Shown here one piece after another: positions 35,182 through 47,206 of a stretch of 64,000 nt of DNA. This DNA comes from Chrysomallon squamiferum. Taxonomy: Eukaryota; Mollusca; Gastropoda; Neomphalida; Peltospiridae. The position numbers and the translations under genes were made by a program. A model generated the notes under the pieces. The model saw only the letters and a program-made list of their open reading frames with translations, was not told where the DNA came from and did not search any database. Each line of letters starts with the position of its first letter. Within the stretch, counting starts at the first letter, position 1. The stretch lies in contig CM022665.1 of NCBI GenBank assembly GCA_012295275.1, positions 48,729,064 through 48,793,063 on the forward strand, in the 5' to 3' direction.

Positions 35182-35967
35182 CTATTGACAAAGAAATTAA
35201 AAATAAATGTCTCAATTGCTTTCTTAATATTACACATCTATAAAACAATCTATATAGGTCTGACTTATCAAATAGAATTTTCTGAGTAATACTTTAGAAA
35301 CAATTCATATATGTTGTCACATTCTCCTCTGAAAATAGGACCAATCTAATCTACATACTCATCATTTTTTAAGAATTGCATTTGGTTTTGTTAGTGCATC
35401 AAATGATCCTCTAATTAAACAGAATTAAAAACATGATGTACTAACAGTTGGAGTGTTTATTAGATTATTTCCTGTGTTTTTTTCAGTATTGCATGATTCT
35501 GCTAACAAAGCCTGTGATATGGACTAAGACATATTAACTTTTTTTTTTTTTTTTTTTGTACTAACAGTTGGAGTGTCTATTAGATTATTTTCTGTTTATT
35601 TCAGTACTGCATGATTCTGGTAACAAAGTCTATTATATGATGTCTTAGTTTTAAAAGAAGATTGTATTAAATATTCCTTGCTAACCTATATATATATGAT
35701 GTACTCAGACATATTAACTTTTTATTTTATATTACATGATAATATTATCATAATGATACGTAGGTGTTGTTGCTATTTTTGTTTTGTAATAAATATACAC
35801 TGATAACCTACATACACGAAGTACTAACATGTAGGAATGTCTATTATGTTATTAACTTTGTTTTTAGTATTACATGATCCTATTATTAAAAACAATAAAA
35901 TGTATGTTATTATTATTTTATTTTATTTAATTTTTTTTTGTATTAACTATCGATTGATAATCTTGAT

Positions 35968-36328
35968 TAGTCATGGTCAAACTGCGGCCTGCGCGGCTTT
36001 CTAAGTGTCCCGCCTAATGTCACAAAGAAAAAACATTTAATGCAAAAATATTAATCATATATATGATTTGTTATAATAAAATGACCCTATTATATATCTA
36101 CCAATATATCTTCATTCATTGTATTTAAACTGTTTTGTGATTTTTTGATAAAGTGAGTCTATTTTGTATCCAGTAATATAATAAAAGACATGTAATTTTT
36201 TTTTATTATAACAGCTGCTGAAGTAACAGAAACTGAAAAATTTCTTAAAATAAACTCTACGTAAAAACACAAATTTATTTTGCCATGTATGGGCCTACGC
36301 AGCCGGAATCGCTTATCGCTGATACAGA

Positions 36329-36368
<40 letters not shown>

Positions 36369-36434
36369 GAACTAGAATTATAATCTTTTATTGTCTCATG
36401 TGGTCCATTTCTCGAAAAAGATTGCCCATGCCTG
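35968..36434. mobile_element. Second non-autonomous hAT element
   Basis: Left end TAGTCATGGTCAAACTGCGG and right end (reversed) CAGGCATGGGCAATCTTTTT are diverged hAT/Charlie-type termini. Flanks ATCTTGAT (35,960-35,967) and ATCTACAT (36,435-36,442) form an 8-bp duplication with two mismatches. Contains an internal (ATT)n run at 36,330-36,366. No transposase. Confidence 0.75.
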
Positions 36435-36468
36435 ATCTACATACATATTCTACTAACATGTGTATGTA

Positions 36469-36926
36469 CAAGCACATCTCACAGCCTTTGATAATGGGAT
36501 CATGTAATAGCAATAGTTAATAACATAACCATGATACCTATTAGTACATCATTTATGTACTTTAACAAGAAATATTAAATATAACCTTCAAGTAAATTCC
36601 AAAGCACATGTCACAGGTTTTGATAATAGAATAATGTAGTGCTGACAGAAATAGTTAATAACATAACCATGATACATGTTAGTTGATCATTTATTCACAT
36701 TAGCAAGACATATCTAAAATAACCTTCAATGTTACTAACTATTCCTGTCATCACTACATTATTCTGTTATGACAGCCTACAACATGTGCTTTTGGATTAA
36801 TTCGAAGGTTATTTTAGATATATCTTGCTAATGTGAATAAATGATGTACTAATAGGTATCATGGTTATGTTATTAACTATTGCTATTACATGATCCTTTT
36901 ATCAAAGGCTGTGAGATGTGCTTGTT
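36469..36926. repeat. Imperfect long inverted repeat (foldback)
   Basis: The left arm (36,469-about 36,665), starting AAGCACATCTCACAGCC, is repeated in reverse complement at about 36,732-36,926, ending GGCTGTGAGATGTGCTT. Arms are about 190 bp with a spacer of about 65 bp. Each arm contains one whole and one partial unit of the neighbouring array. Confidence 0.9.
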
Positions 36927-37267
36927 ACATTAAATTTCTTCTTCATGTCAGTATTAAACAGGAGTTAAAAAATAAAGGCTAACCATTTAACAAAATATGA
37001 TGAAATCATGTTTTATTGAAAAACATTATTAAATTTAAAAACAACATTCAAATACATACAACATATAATATGTTAAATAATCATAATATCAGCAGGAATC
37101 TGCCCAAATTGGAAATATGATGGGTATTGCCATTAAATGCTTAAAATGTATATGGAGTAGAGTGTATACATGCTCTGAAGTGAATTGCTGAAGATATATT
37201 TCAATACACTGTATTATAACTCAAAGAGAGCTGAAGTTTACTTGATTAACAGTGAAAACTCAAACAC

Positions 37268-37443
37268 CTGCAGCTCACAGAGTCTTTCCACAACTTTCAG
37301 AGAATGCTTGTTAAACCTGCATCTGCAGGCAATATGTAAAAGACTGTTGCCGTCTTTGTCCTGGCGTGAAGGGTTCAAACATTTGTACTTTTCTGAGTCT
37401 TCTTTGTAAAGTGAGAGAAACTTATCAAACAGTTGAAAGTTTC
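37268..37443 (-). CDS. TRANK1-like: TRANK1-like exon 17 (ankyrin)
   Basis: 176-nt exon, acceptor CATTTTAG and donor GTGTTT, phase 1-0. It has the ankyrin core DKDGNSLLHIACRCRFNKHS. It is joined in frame to exons 16 and 18. Confidence 0.85.
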
Positions 37444-37827
37444 CTAAAATGTGATAAACAAAAAAGAAAACAAAACTGATTATGTATTAATTTTCATTTT
37501 CAAACATAAATTATAAAATTTGAAATAGTATTTTACCACAGTTTTGATGTTGGAAAGAGAAGGTTTTGTTAGACTTTTCAGACTAAAATAATAACATTTA
37601 TCCATCAGCTTTTTTAGTAAACAGTAACTTTGTATTACAACTAATTTCTGTACCTAAACTTAAAGAAATGTCAAAAACAATCCCTCAGAAATCAGATTCT
37701 CTGTTGATTTTGCCAAAATTATAAATACAAATTAATAAATATGTTTAACAGTTCCTAACAGGTAATTTATTATTCATATACATATTATAACTGTTATTTA
37801 AAAGAAAAGAAAAAAAGAATAACAAGC
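37444..37827 (-). other. Intron 16
   Basis: AT-rich. It appears to start with a GC donor (see exon 16). Part of it is fused into the broken exon 16 copy at 9,819. Confidence 0.65.
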
Positions 37828-38244
37828 CTTTGTCTTTTTCTAAAGCCACAGTCAAAGCAGCATGAATAGGTGTGTCTTCTGGAGTGAGGCTGAAGAAAGA
37901 TGGACTGATTCCATGATCTATAAGCCATTTAACAACTCTGAATTCCAGTTGTGAGACTGCAGCACGCAGCATAGAAACATCATCCGCTGGCAACACTGCA
38001 CCATGAGAGGATATCAGATTAAGAAGTTTCAGACGTAGGGATTCTGATCCTCGAAGAGATGAGCTCTTCACAAGCTGTACCAGTGAAATGGTGGTTGCAA
38101 ATGTTGATAACTTTTTCTTTCCATGTTTTGAATCATATTTCTTTACTGCTGCATCAATCTGTCGGCATTTATCTTTCTTGGCAAATGTTTCTAGAATGGA
38201 TTTATAATGTTTAACAGAAAAAGATGTCATACAACATGGAATAT
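37828..38244 (-). CDS. TRANK1-like: TRANK1-like exon 16 (ankyrin region), GC donor
   Basis: 417-nt exon, acceptor TTTTCACAG, phase 1-1. It encodes FSVKHYKSILETFAKKDK, then ankyrin-like LLNLISSHGAVL, EFRVVKWLIDHGISP and EDTPIHAALTVALEKDK. Phase and homology place the donor after AAAG, where the intron reads GCTTGT, so a GC-AG intron is likely. Confidence 0.82.
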
Positions 38245-38569
38245 CTGTGAAAATTGTAAAGGTTTTTACAGAATAATACAGAGCATGATATATTTAAAGG
38301 ATAATTTCAAAATCTGTTTTATGGGATAACTGAGATTATTCTTATATGCATCTTGAATGTAAAGTCAAATAACCCCAAGAAACAAATATAATTAATATTA
38401 AATTGGAAAAGGTCATAAATATACACTAGATTGTTTGCTTGAAATATTAAAATAAAGTCTAATGATATAAATAGTTTAAATTACTCCAAATAAAGGTTAG
38501 TATGTTGACCTAATTGCTTGCTGAATATAAGTAATCACATAACAGACATTTAAATTGAAAATAACAAAC

Positions 38570-38815
38570 CTGGATTAAGCATTTTCCCCAACTCATCCAC
38601 AATGATATCAGCACTTTGAGCAGACAGTTGTTGATGTTTAGTTTCTTTGTGAGATTTATTAATGACATCAACAAGATTTTTTATTCCTTTTGTGTTTTCT
38701 CCCTCAGTGATGAGATCTTTTGCATCAGCTACTAGTTTTTCACAAAGCTGACAACCAACCAGAGAATCTTCATTCTTCTTTTGCAAAGGTTTAGAGGGCT
38801 GAACTTTACAAAAAT
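38570..38815 (-). CDS. TRANK1-like: TRANK1-like exon 15
   Basis: 246-nt phase 1-1 exon, acceptor TTTGTAG and donor GTTTGT. Helical, with QLCEKLVADAKDLITEGEN and HQQLSAQSADIIVDELGKM. The donor half of the chimeric exon at 10,312-10,527 derives from its paralogue. Confidence 0.83.
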
Positions 38816-39086
38816 CTACAAAGTACAGAAATTTATATTTTAATTTTGTCATTTACACTACATTAACTAAATTATTACAGAAAAATTTAACTTGAAACAT
38901 TCACCTTCTCTTTTTACATCTCTGTCATAGACCAAACATCTTCACCACACAAAAACTACATTCTGTTCTCAAACATAAAGCCAATGTTCCCAATGTTCAA
39001 AAGAATGAGAAATATTAGTGTAGAAGTTATGACAGTAATTGTTACAGTTTATCATCTGAAACTAAACTCTAGTTTAAACTGTTTAC
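38816..39086 (-). other. Intron 14
   Basis: About 270 bp. Nothing else recognised. Confidence 0.6.
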
Positions 39087-39350
39087 CTTTCTCAGCAGAT
39101 TCCAAAAGCATTTTCAGTCTCTGGTCTCCAGATCTCAAGCATTCGAGAGCTTTCTTTTGTAAATTATTAGTGATTAATGGATTAGCTCCAGACTTCAAAA
39201 GTAAAGACACAACATAATATTTGTACTCTATATTGCAGTCAGTCATCACTGCAAAATGAAGTACAGTATTGCCATTTCTGTCTTGAATGTTTAGCTCATT
39301 CAGTGGAACTGCCTTTTTATCTACCAACCATTTAAAAACACTGTCTATTC
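39087..39350 (-). CDS. TRANK1-like: TRANK1-like exon 14 (ankyrin repeats)
   Basis: 264-nt phase 1-1 exon, acceptor TCTTTTAG and donor GTAAAC. Clear ankyrin motifs: LNIQDRNGNTVLHFAVMTD and VVSLLLKSGANPLITNN, then a short helix. Joins exon 13' in frame. Confidence 0.9.
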
Positions 39351-39763
39351 CTAAAAGAATTAGTATATAAAATTAAAAATTTAAGAGAGAGGGAGAGAAA
39401 GAGAGAGAACAATAATGAAAAATATTAAATATTAAGACTACAGAATCTAAAGAAATTTAAAAAAAAGGAAATAACAAACTTTCAGTCAAACAGATAAATA
39501 TATTTGTATACAATTATAATGGAGTGTGATAAACAAACTGTGATAGTAATAATGTTTCATAATAAAAAAAAAACAATATGGATAAATATGTAGCTATTTA
39601 GCACATTCAGCTTTAACATATTTAATATTATGGAAGGAGCAACTAAATATATATTTCAATGAATAGTATATTTCATACAAGTACTTAAAAAGAAGAAAGG
39701 AAATAATTCTAAAGTTTATATTAAAACTGTATTGCTCAAATGTAAAAGACAGATGATATTTAC
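39351..39763 (-). other. Intron 13 (copy B)
   Basis: AT-rich with a short GA run at 39,385-39,407. No gene. Confidence 0.65.
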
Positions 39764-40075
39764 CAGTCAAAAAATAGATTAGTGCTCCTGCATGTAAGTA
39801 TGTATCACCATCATCAAATGATAAAGTTCTGTGATTAGACCCATTCTGTAGCAACATCAAGATGAAGTCCAACGACCAGACATGATTAGGCATTTCCTTT
39901 TTCTTACAAAATGGTTTCAAATCTAATGACAACTTGTCTGTGTTACTTTTTATTTGCTGAAATGCCATATAGCCATGCTCCCAGATACGATTCTGACTAA
40001 TGAAATTGTAAGCTGTTAATACCCAGACTGAATCTTTGACTGGGTTTAGGCCAGGAATTTCTTGGCCAGATGTTT
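39764..40075 (-). CDS. TRANK1-like: TRANK1-like exon 13, copy B
   Basis: 312-nt phase 1-1 exon with acceptor TTTTTAAG and donor GTAAAT. It encodes VWVLTAYNFIS, KPFCKKKEMPNHVWSLDFIL and an ankyrin start (LLQNGSNH ... DDGDTYLHAGALIYFLTG). This is the intact partner of the broken exon at 49,936. Confidence 0.88.
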
Positions 40076-40645
40076 CTTAAAAAAAAAAATAAAAAAATAT
40101 AAATGAAAGAAAAAACAAAATTACAAATTACCTTTGTAGAAAACAATTCTATTTTTAAATACTTTATTAGAAAATAATTATTAAGTTAAATACTATAAAC
40201 ATAGATACAGTTAACAAAGATGGTATAGATTAATATTTATAAAAAGCAATTAAAATGGACAAGCTTAACATTTTCATATATTTTAATGCCTTGAATTCTT
40301 CAACAATTTTTTATAAATTATCTTGCTATAAAGGCATCTGAAATCCAATATATGTTACCTAAGTTTATTAATATAAAGTTAAGAAACAGTCGTGTAAAAC
40401 ACAGAAAATGTAACAAATTTATTGATGTAAAGTTATGTAATAACATGTACCATTATGCCCAGACATGAACAAAATAAAATGTACACAGTTTTTAATACTG
40501 TAATAAAAAGAAAATAAGAATTTATTAATTAGAAAAAAGAATAAAATAAAAATAATCTCTTTTAATCTGCTGAAGAAATTTTCGATCTATACATTGTAGC
40601 TCTTCTAAATGTGAATATTTAAAAATTCTACAGCTATTATCTTAC
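40076..40645 (-). other. Intron 12 (copy B)
   Basis: AT-rich. Much of it aligns to 50,170-50,680 of copy A, confirming common origin. Confidence 0.75.
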
Positions 40646-40811
40646 CTTTACTCTCCACCTGATGAAAAAGAATGATAATCTCTGAAAGAATCTCAGTCTG
40701 AATACGAATGTCAGCTGTGGCTGGTAGCAAGTTGTAAGCATTGACGAAAGCTTTCAATGCATTCTTTGCCATATTCAAAGCCTGGAATGAACGTCCAACT
40801 CTGACATGAGC
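40646..40811 (-). CDS. TRANK1-like: TRANK1-like exon 12, copy B (TPR)
   Basis: 166 nt, acceptor ATATTTTCAG and donor GTAAGA, phase 0-1. It encodes AHVRVGRSFQALNMAKNALK and AFVNAYNLLPATADIRIQTE, a TPR helix pair completing the repeat begun in exon 11'. Confidence 0.88.
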
Positions 40812-41649
40812 CTGAAAATATATTTTTATGTCATTCAAATGCATTATAATTGTGTATTAGTTGTTATTAAAAAATATCTCTAAAATATTACATTTAAAAC
40901 TCAACATTTAAATGTTACTATTCTCAGTTATTCCATTTAAATGTCTTGTAATACACCAAAACCAAACATATCTCTAAACTATTACATCTAAATGTGTTAT
41001 GACAGAAAACATTTCTATAATTTTAAAATGTGAAACCTCTATTTAGTTAACTAAGATATTTTACATGTGATATGTATTCTGAATTATCTGTAAATAATTA
41101 TAAAAAATATTTGTTTATCACTACATTTAAAATATGTTGTAATCAAATGTTTTTACTGAAAAAAATCTACATCAGTATATTTCAATTATTTTCTTATTAT
41201 CACACTGTTTTCCTTTACTGCAAAATGATGTATTTTTCACATTTATTTAAAAATGTTATTTTTCATAACCGCATAGTCTGTTTTAACTTATGTATAAAAA
41301 TAAATACAAAATTATACAATTAACCCCAGAGCTTACTTTATATCTTAACATTACTGAGTTAATAGAAACAGTCTATACTCTTACTTATCCAGAATGCATA
41401 TATAAATTTCATTTAACTTTGTGCATGATATATGGAATAAAAGTATTTTTGTCATCAGATATTTTTCAGTATAGCAAGTTAGTTTTATCAACCATTCAAT
41501 ACAAACATAAATTTATATATTAAATTAATTTTTATAAAATGTTTCGAAAGTTTTATATATGAGTAAATATTGCAATTTTTCTTTCTTTCATTTATTTGTA
41601 ATTTTTAATTTTATTATTATTAAATGTATTATTATTATTATTGTTGTTG

Positions 41650-41681
<32 letters not shown>

Positions 41682-41775
41682 CTTTTAGGTTGTTGGGGCT
41701 TATTTACTTGGTTTTTATTTCATTTCATTTTATTCTATTCAGTTCTGTTTTATTTTATCTAATAAACAGTGATAC
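40812..41775 (-). other. Intron 11 (copy B)
   Basis: About 960 bp of AT-rich DNA with a (TTA)n/(TTG)n run at 41,615-41,682. The first part aligns to copy A 50,849-51,240. Confidence 0.75.
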
Positions 41776-42080
41776 TTTGTGCCAGTTTTGGTCATACTCC
41801 ACACTTTGGCTGGCATCATGAAGTGCTTCTTTTGGCTGACCAAGTTTGAGAAAACACTCTGCTCTGTTTCCATACAACACTGATAAATCATGGCATTCTT
41901 CTTGTGTCAGGTCTGAGATGGAATCTTTCCTTTCTGTGTGAAGTTTTATAGCCTCATTGTAATGACAAACAGCTGCTGGATAGTTCTGTTTTTTGAACTC
42001 CTTGTTACCTTCTTCTTTAAATAATTTTGTATTTGATAGTACATCCAGATTTCTGGTGATTGTAGGCTCTGAAGGTTTCA
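41776..42080 (-). CDS. TRANK1-like: TRANK1-like exon 11, copy B (TPR)
   Basis: 305 nt, acceptor TGTTTTCAG and donor GTATCA, phase 1-0. Classical TPR sequence: KLFKEEGNKEFKKQNYPAAV, HYNEAIKLHTERKDS and LYGNRAECFLKLGQPKEALH. Such TPRs are protein-interaction scaffolds. Confidence 0.92.
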
Positions 42081-42454
42081 CTGAAAACAGAAAAGTAGCT
42101 AAAAACACAAAATGGCTAAAAGTATTTACTGTAAGTTACTCTGTGAAACAAAAAAGAATGTTGTGCCTAGTCACTTTTAAAAATCAAACTACTTTCAGTT
42201 GTCATTTCAGGTATTGAATGCATATTAAAGACTGCAGCTTCAAATTTCTTTTATGAAATAATCTGCTGAAAAATACAATTCATGTCATACAAATCTTTTT
42301 GGTTTTTACTGGTATTTTAGCACTTCATGACTTAAAATTTTGTCATAATTTGTATACATGTTTATAGTTTTAATAGCAATACAAATTTTAGATGCCAATT
42401 TTCCATTAATTTTATTCTGTCTGTTACTGTAAATAGAAATACATTTATAAATAC
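42081..42454 (-). other. Intron 10 (copy B)
   Basis: AT-rich, aligns to 51,754-52,121. Confidence 0.7.
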
Positions 42455-42721
42455 CATGTTTATCACAAGTGAGGAGTCTGCCAAGAGAACTATTAGGTGG
42501 CACCAGATCTTGAGGTCTCAAGAAATTGTTATCACATACATTTGCATCAAACCTGTAGTCAAGTAATATCTGAGTAAGTTTTACACCAATTGCTGATTCT
42601 CCTTTGTCAGAAAGATCACAAATGATATGAAACAATGTTTTCCCTTTGTCATTTTGTAGCTGTGTCTGTCTGGTAAGCTCTGGATCAATCTTCAGAACCT
42701 GACACATCAAGGCAGCATTTC
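42455..42721 (-). CDS. TRANK1-like: TRANK1-like exon 10, copy B (ankyrin)
   Basis: 267-nt phase 1-1 exon, acceptor TTTGTCAG and donor GTATTT. Ankyrin motifs QNDKGKTLFHIICDLSDKGE and ILLDYRFDANVCDNNFLRPQ. About 90% like its copy A partner by eye. Confidence 0.9.
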
Positions 42722-43466
42722 CTGACAAAAAAATGTTTTTATATCATTACACAAAAATTAATTTTGTTTAAACTCATACATATATCATGTATGAAGACTT
42801 TAAAACCAGTAGGAATTCGTCAATTTCTAATCGTTGTTTTGTAAAATGTTTGTCTCAAATCTAAAACATTTGAAACATGACACTGAAAAACAGTGTTTTA
42901 CATATTAATATACTGATGATTTATTATTGATTATTAGATATCAGGCATTTATTTTAACAGATCCAAAACAGGTAAACAAAGGATTTTATTACTGATAAAC
43001 TAAAGGATTCGATATGCACAGAGCAATTGTGACTCTGGTACTTCTTTGTATAGTCACTGGTGATGTATCAAAATGAACAAGCTCACAGTTGATCCAGTGA
43101 ACGACCATATTTGATGGCTGAGCTGTGGCAACAACAGTTACTGGTTTTAGAAAAGCTTATGACAGTTTAGCAGAGTGTTATTTTAAATATTACTAGTCAA
43201 ACTATGCACATATTTCTTTTGTTTTCAAAAAGAATCACATAACTTGCCATTTTCTTAAATTGTTTATTACAATTATATGATATATTAAAACATTTAAAAA
43301 AAAAAAAAATTAATAATAACAGTTATTTAACAATGGACATTAAAAAACAAAGCAAAATCAACTAACTAATCAGCACTAAATGTAAAAAAAATCTAACCTG
43401 AATTAACTGATAAAAGAACCAACCAGCCAACACAAACACTAACTGAATGAACAGAATAAAAATAAC
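42722..43466 (-). other. Intron 9 (copy B)
   Basis: AT-rich with an A tract at 43,298-43,310. Aligns to copy A 52,389-53,190. No gene. Confidence 0.7.
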
Positions 43467-43698
43467 CTGCTAACATGCACATTTTGATGACAGTGTGAAA
43501 TGGTGGTGTGTTTGTTGATGTTGTCAGTGTTTCCAGTGAGGCATTCTGTGACAGTAAAACCATTAACAGCTCATCAGCCCAAGCAATGGCTTCAGGAGCA
43601 TCAGCAATGGAATGAAGTGTAGCAGATGAAGCAGGGAATTTTGCAGCTATTCCTTTTGGCTTTGGACAAAAATCTGTATCCTTTACCACCATACCAGC
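43467..43698 (-). CDS. TRANK1-like: TRANK1-like exon 9, copy B
   Basis: 232 nt, acceptor TATTTAG and donor GTTATT, phase 0-1. It encodes DTDFCPKPKGIAAKF, LHSIADAPEAIAWADELLMV and an ankyrin-like LETLTTSTNTPPFHTVIKMC. It is two codons longer than copy A. Confidence 0.87.
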
Positions 43699-43859
43699 CT
43701 AAATATAAACAATAAAGGAAAAAACCAGAATCCCATATATTGTTTTAATTACTTCTTTTGTATTCAATTACTTATGTATGAAATTTTTTCTATTATAAAT
43801 TTTTTCATGAGGAATATTTTTTATTATGAACTGGTAAAGACTCTTGGAGAATAACTCAC

Positions 43860-44011
43860 CTGTGGGAGAGGTACAGGTTTGTAATTAACTCCCATCACCA
43901 AGATTTTCACAGACAACCAGTTTCCATGTATACTGAGTGTTTCAACAATTTTCAGCCAAGAAGCAGAATAATGCTGAGATATTTCACTGAGTTTATTCAG
44001 TAATATCGAGC
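43860..44011 (-). CDS. TRANK1-like: TRANK1-like exon 8, copy B
   Basis: 152 nt, acceptor GTTGAAAG and donor GTGAGT, phase 1-0. It encodes ISQHYSASWLKIVETLSIHG and NWLSVKILVMGVNYKPVPLP, an ANK-like helical hairpin. Confidence 0.88.
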
Positions 44012-44347
44012 CTTTCAACAGTAATAAAAATTAAAATATTGTAATAGTAAAATTAATAATAATTATAGTCATAATATGAACAACAATAATAATCATACTT
44101 AAAAACTAACAGCAATTACAAAATGTAAAATGACAGTTTTTATACAGTTTAATTCTGGGTTTTTTACAGTTTATGTTCTTCTATCAGATGTATAAATAAA
44201 TAGATGAAGTATATATATTAATAAACTTTTGTGGTTCAGTCAATGTAATTTTTCTACTAAGTAGTTAGTTTCCCTAAATGAAATACATCTATCTATATTC
44301 ATAGCTAGTTAGTGGTTTTAGAAAATAAACAAGTAGGAAAATAATAC
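44012..44347 (-). other. Intron 7 (copy B)
   Basis: AT-rich, aligns to 53,781-54,137. No further feature. Confidence 0.7.
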
Positions 44348-44510
44348 CTGAATTTTCAAGAGGGGGTAACAAGCGTGCTATCTCCAGCAGAAAACGTGTT
44401 TTTGAATTTTCATCAGGATGACCTGCCTGAATGAGCCCAGATATAAAAATATCAAAGGCTTCAGAAAATTTATGTTCTGATTTGTAAGCTTGGCCTTGTT
44501 CATATGATCT
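44348..44510 (-). CDS. TRANK1-like: TRANK1-like exon 7, copy B (TPR), 5' edge of the duplication
   Basis: 163 nt, acceptor TTTGCCAG and donor GTATTA, phase 0-1. It encodes RSYEQGQAYKSEHKFSEAFD, ISGLIQAGHPDEN and LLEIARLLPPLENSG. Exons 1-6 have no copy B. Immediately upstream lies the 30-bp minisatellite, so its partner TPR exon (phase 1-0) is missing here. Confidence 0.85.
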
Positions 44511-44524
44511 CTGGCAAAGAGTAT

Positions 44525-45112
44525 AAGTATAACAGAGTTGTTTAAAAGTGACATGTATAACAAAGAGTTGTTTAAAAGTGACAGGTACAACAAAGATTTG
44601 TTTAAAAGTGACATGTATAACAAAGAGTTGTTTAAAAGTGACACATATAACAAAGATTTGTTTAAAAGTGACACATATAACAAAGAGTTGTTTAAAAGTG
44701 ACATGTATAACAAAGAGTTGTATAAAAATGACATGTATAACAAAGAGTTGTTTAAAAGTGACAGGTACAACAAAGAATTGTATAAAAGTGACATGTATAA
44801 CAAAGAGTTGTTTAAAAGTGACATATATAACAAAGAGTTGTTTAAAAGTGACATGTATAACAAAGAGTTGTTTAAAAGTGACACATATAACAAAGATTTG
44901 TTTAAAAGTGACACATATAACAAAGAGTTGTTTAAAAGTGACATGTATAACAAAGAGTTGTTTAAAAGTGACATTTATAACAGAGTTGTTTAAAAGTGAC
45001 ATATATAACAAGGAGTTGTATAAAAGTGACATGTACAACAAAGAGTTGCATAAAAGTGACATATATAACAAAGATTCGTTTAAAAGTGACATATATAACA
45101 AAGAATTTAGAT
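44525..45112. repeat. 30-bp minisatellite at copy B edge
   Basis: About 19 copies of a 30-bp unit near GACATGTATAACAAAGAGTT plus GTTTAAAAGT. The unit lacks stops in several frames, producing long spurious ORFs on both strands. The same unit family occurs at 57,930-58,760. Confidence 0.97.
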
Positions 45113-45793
45113 TGAAATACAAAATTTGTAATGAATTCTAGATAGTTTTAATTTATAGTGAAAAATGATAATTGTTATTTTGTTAATTTATACATATATT
45201 TTTTTAATTTATAATGTTAAAATGATAATTATTATTTTGTAAATTTACATTTTCTTATTTATTTATAATGATAAAATTATAACTATTGTTTTGCAAATGT
45301 TATTTAATTGTTTAATTGATAATGATAAAATTGTTAACCAATATTTTGTAAATGTATATATAAAATTGTTATTTATATTTAATGGTTTGATGAGCTAAAA
45401 CGGTTAAAACTTTTTACCATTTGGAGATCTATGATCTTACTTAAGATGTGTGAATGCTTTCAGACTGGCAGTTAAGTGAACAATGCTTGTTGTATAATTA
45501 TAATGCTGATATGATATGTTAATTATTTTTCTTATTCATTCTGATGTATGATTTGATGGCATCTAAATTAGATTACTGTCATAAATAAAAGCAACATGAA
45601 CAAGTAACATGAGACTGAAATATATTCTCTGACCCCCCACACAGCCACACCAATACACACATTTAATTTAGACTGATATTTATTAAAACATAATTATAAT
45701 TATTGGCTTCTGTTATATTCTATAATATTTTCTGACCAAGATCATCACTGACTGTCATTTGAACTTTATAGACAAAATAATAATAATAATAAC

Positions 45794-45857
<64 letters not shown>

Positions 45858-46110
45858 GTCCAAGTTTGGCTGCAAAGAAACTGTAATTTTGCACTATCAC
45901 TGTAATTTTGTCCAGTATCACAAATATTATTTAACTTTGTACAACTGTTCTGGGGTCATCTGATTCATGACTATAATTAATAATTATTGCTAAAATAAAA
46001 TAAAATATTTTATACATTTTAAAGTATTAAAATTTTTCAACACTAAATTACTGGACATACATACTGTATTTTGTAGCATGATGAAATTATCTTTGGACTT
46101 GTACAAAATA
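45113..46110. repeat. Repeat-family DNA with (AAT)n
   Basis: Diverged relatives of the 3.2 kb family, with a long AAT run at 45,776-45,855 and an exon-like SKDNFIMLQN block near 46,070. No intact gene. Confidence 0.7.
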
Positions 46111-46879
46111 TTTCTTTACTTCCTTGCACACTGGTTTCAGTTCAACCAAAATATCAAGGGACGTAATTCTGAATGACAAGTTACAAACTACATTTATGGG
46201 AGTAATTATTACTATTATTTGCTTATTTTTAAACTGTTAATATATATATATTTATAAAACAGTGATCAAATTCTCAGGTGAAACTGACCATGTTGATTAT
46301 AATTCATTTGTTTCATTGCATATTTCAGCCTTAACATTCTTTACAAATCAACTTATTATTATCAGCATTTAAATATTAGTTTTCCAAATATTGTTTTAAA
46401 TAAACAGACATGCACATTTTCCTTTTTCTTCTGTTTCATAGTATTTATGTAAGAGTGTTTCTCTACATCTCTTCCTACATTTTATATTTATTTTCCTTCT
46501 TACAAACCTGCACAAAGTGACATAAAAATACCTGAAATAATTATAGACTTTCTTACAAATATTTAGACAATAAGTCTGAAAGGAAAATAAAATTGAATAG
46601 CCTTTTTTGTTCTGAAATATTTTGTATTTACTTTTAAGTTTTTACTTTAAGTTTACTTAAAATATCAAGACATGAATTCAAAAGAATAAATAACCTATAT
46701 CAATTACTATTTTTTTCTCCTCTTTATTTCATAGTTTTGGAAGCTACTAGTTACATTTATTAAATAGATGTCTATCTTTATTTTAGTTCCCTTATAAGAA
46801 ACCATCTACTTTAAGTTTACGTAAAATATCAAGATATGAATAAATAATCTATAAAAACTACTATTTTTTATTTTAGAAG

Positions 46880-46930
<51 letters not shown>

Positions 46931-47175
46931 GTTACTAATTATGTTTCGTATATATCTGCAAATCTTTATTTAAGTTTACTTGTGATAAACAGCAACATTC
47001 CAATATGAAGCCCTGAATACAACATCATAATAGAGAAATGTTTCTGTTAATGAATGCAAATATCTTTGTAAAATGTGAAATGAGTTCTGAAAAAAACCTA
47101 GAAGTACTGTTCTAGAAATAAAATAATAACTTAATTTAATAATCAATAAATTTGATTATAACAAAGTAAAATTAA

Positions 47176-47206
<31 letters not shown>

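Larger units (their letters stand above)
35437..36930. repeat. Diverged repeat array with inverted arms
   Basis: About 110-130 bp units beginning GATGTACTAACAGTTGGAGT recur at 35,437, 35,559 and 35,819. From 36,469 related units appear in both orientations. It lies in the intron between exons 17 and 18 and is split by the hAT element at 35,968-36,434. Confidence 0.8.

Noticed and set aside
37268-37443. Exon 17 as the last exon, ending at the in-frame stop shortly after ELQ
   Set aside because: The next exon (34,921-35,181) continues the ankyrin repeat in exact phase, so splicing at GTGTTT is more likely, although a short isoform is possible.
44525-45112. CRISPR-like array
   Set aside because: Contiguous repeats without unique spacers in a eukaryotic intron.
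44289-45141. Long open frames on both strands over the 30-bp minisatellite (YNKELFKSDM-type and LLNNSLLYMS-type repeats)
   Set aside because: They exist only because the 30-bp unit is a multiple of three without stops. Both strands are open, and the array varies by unit.
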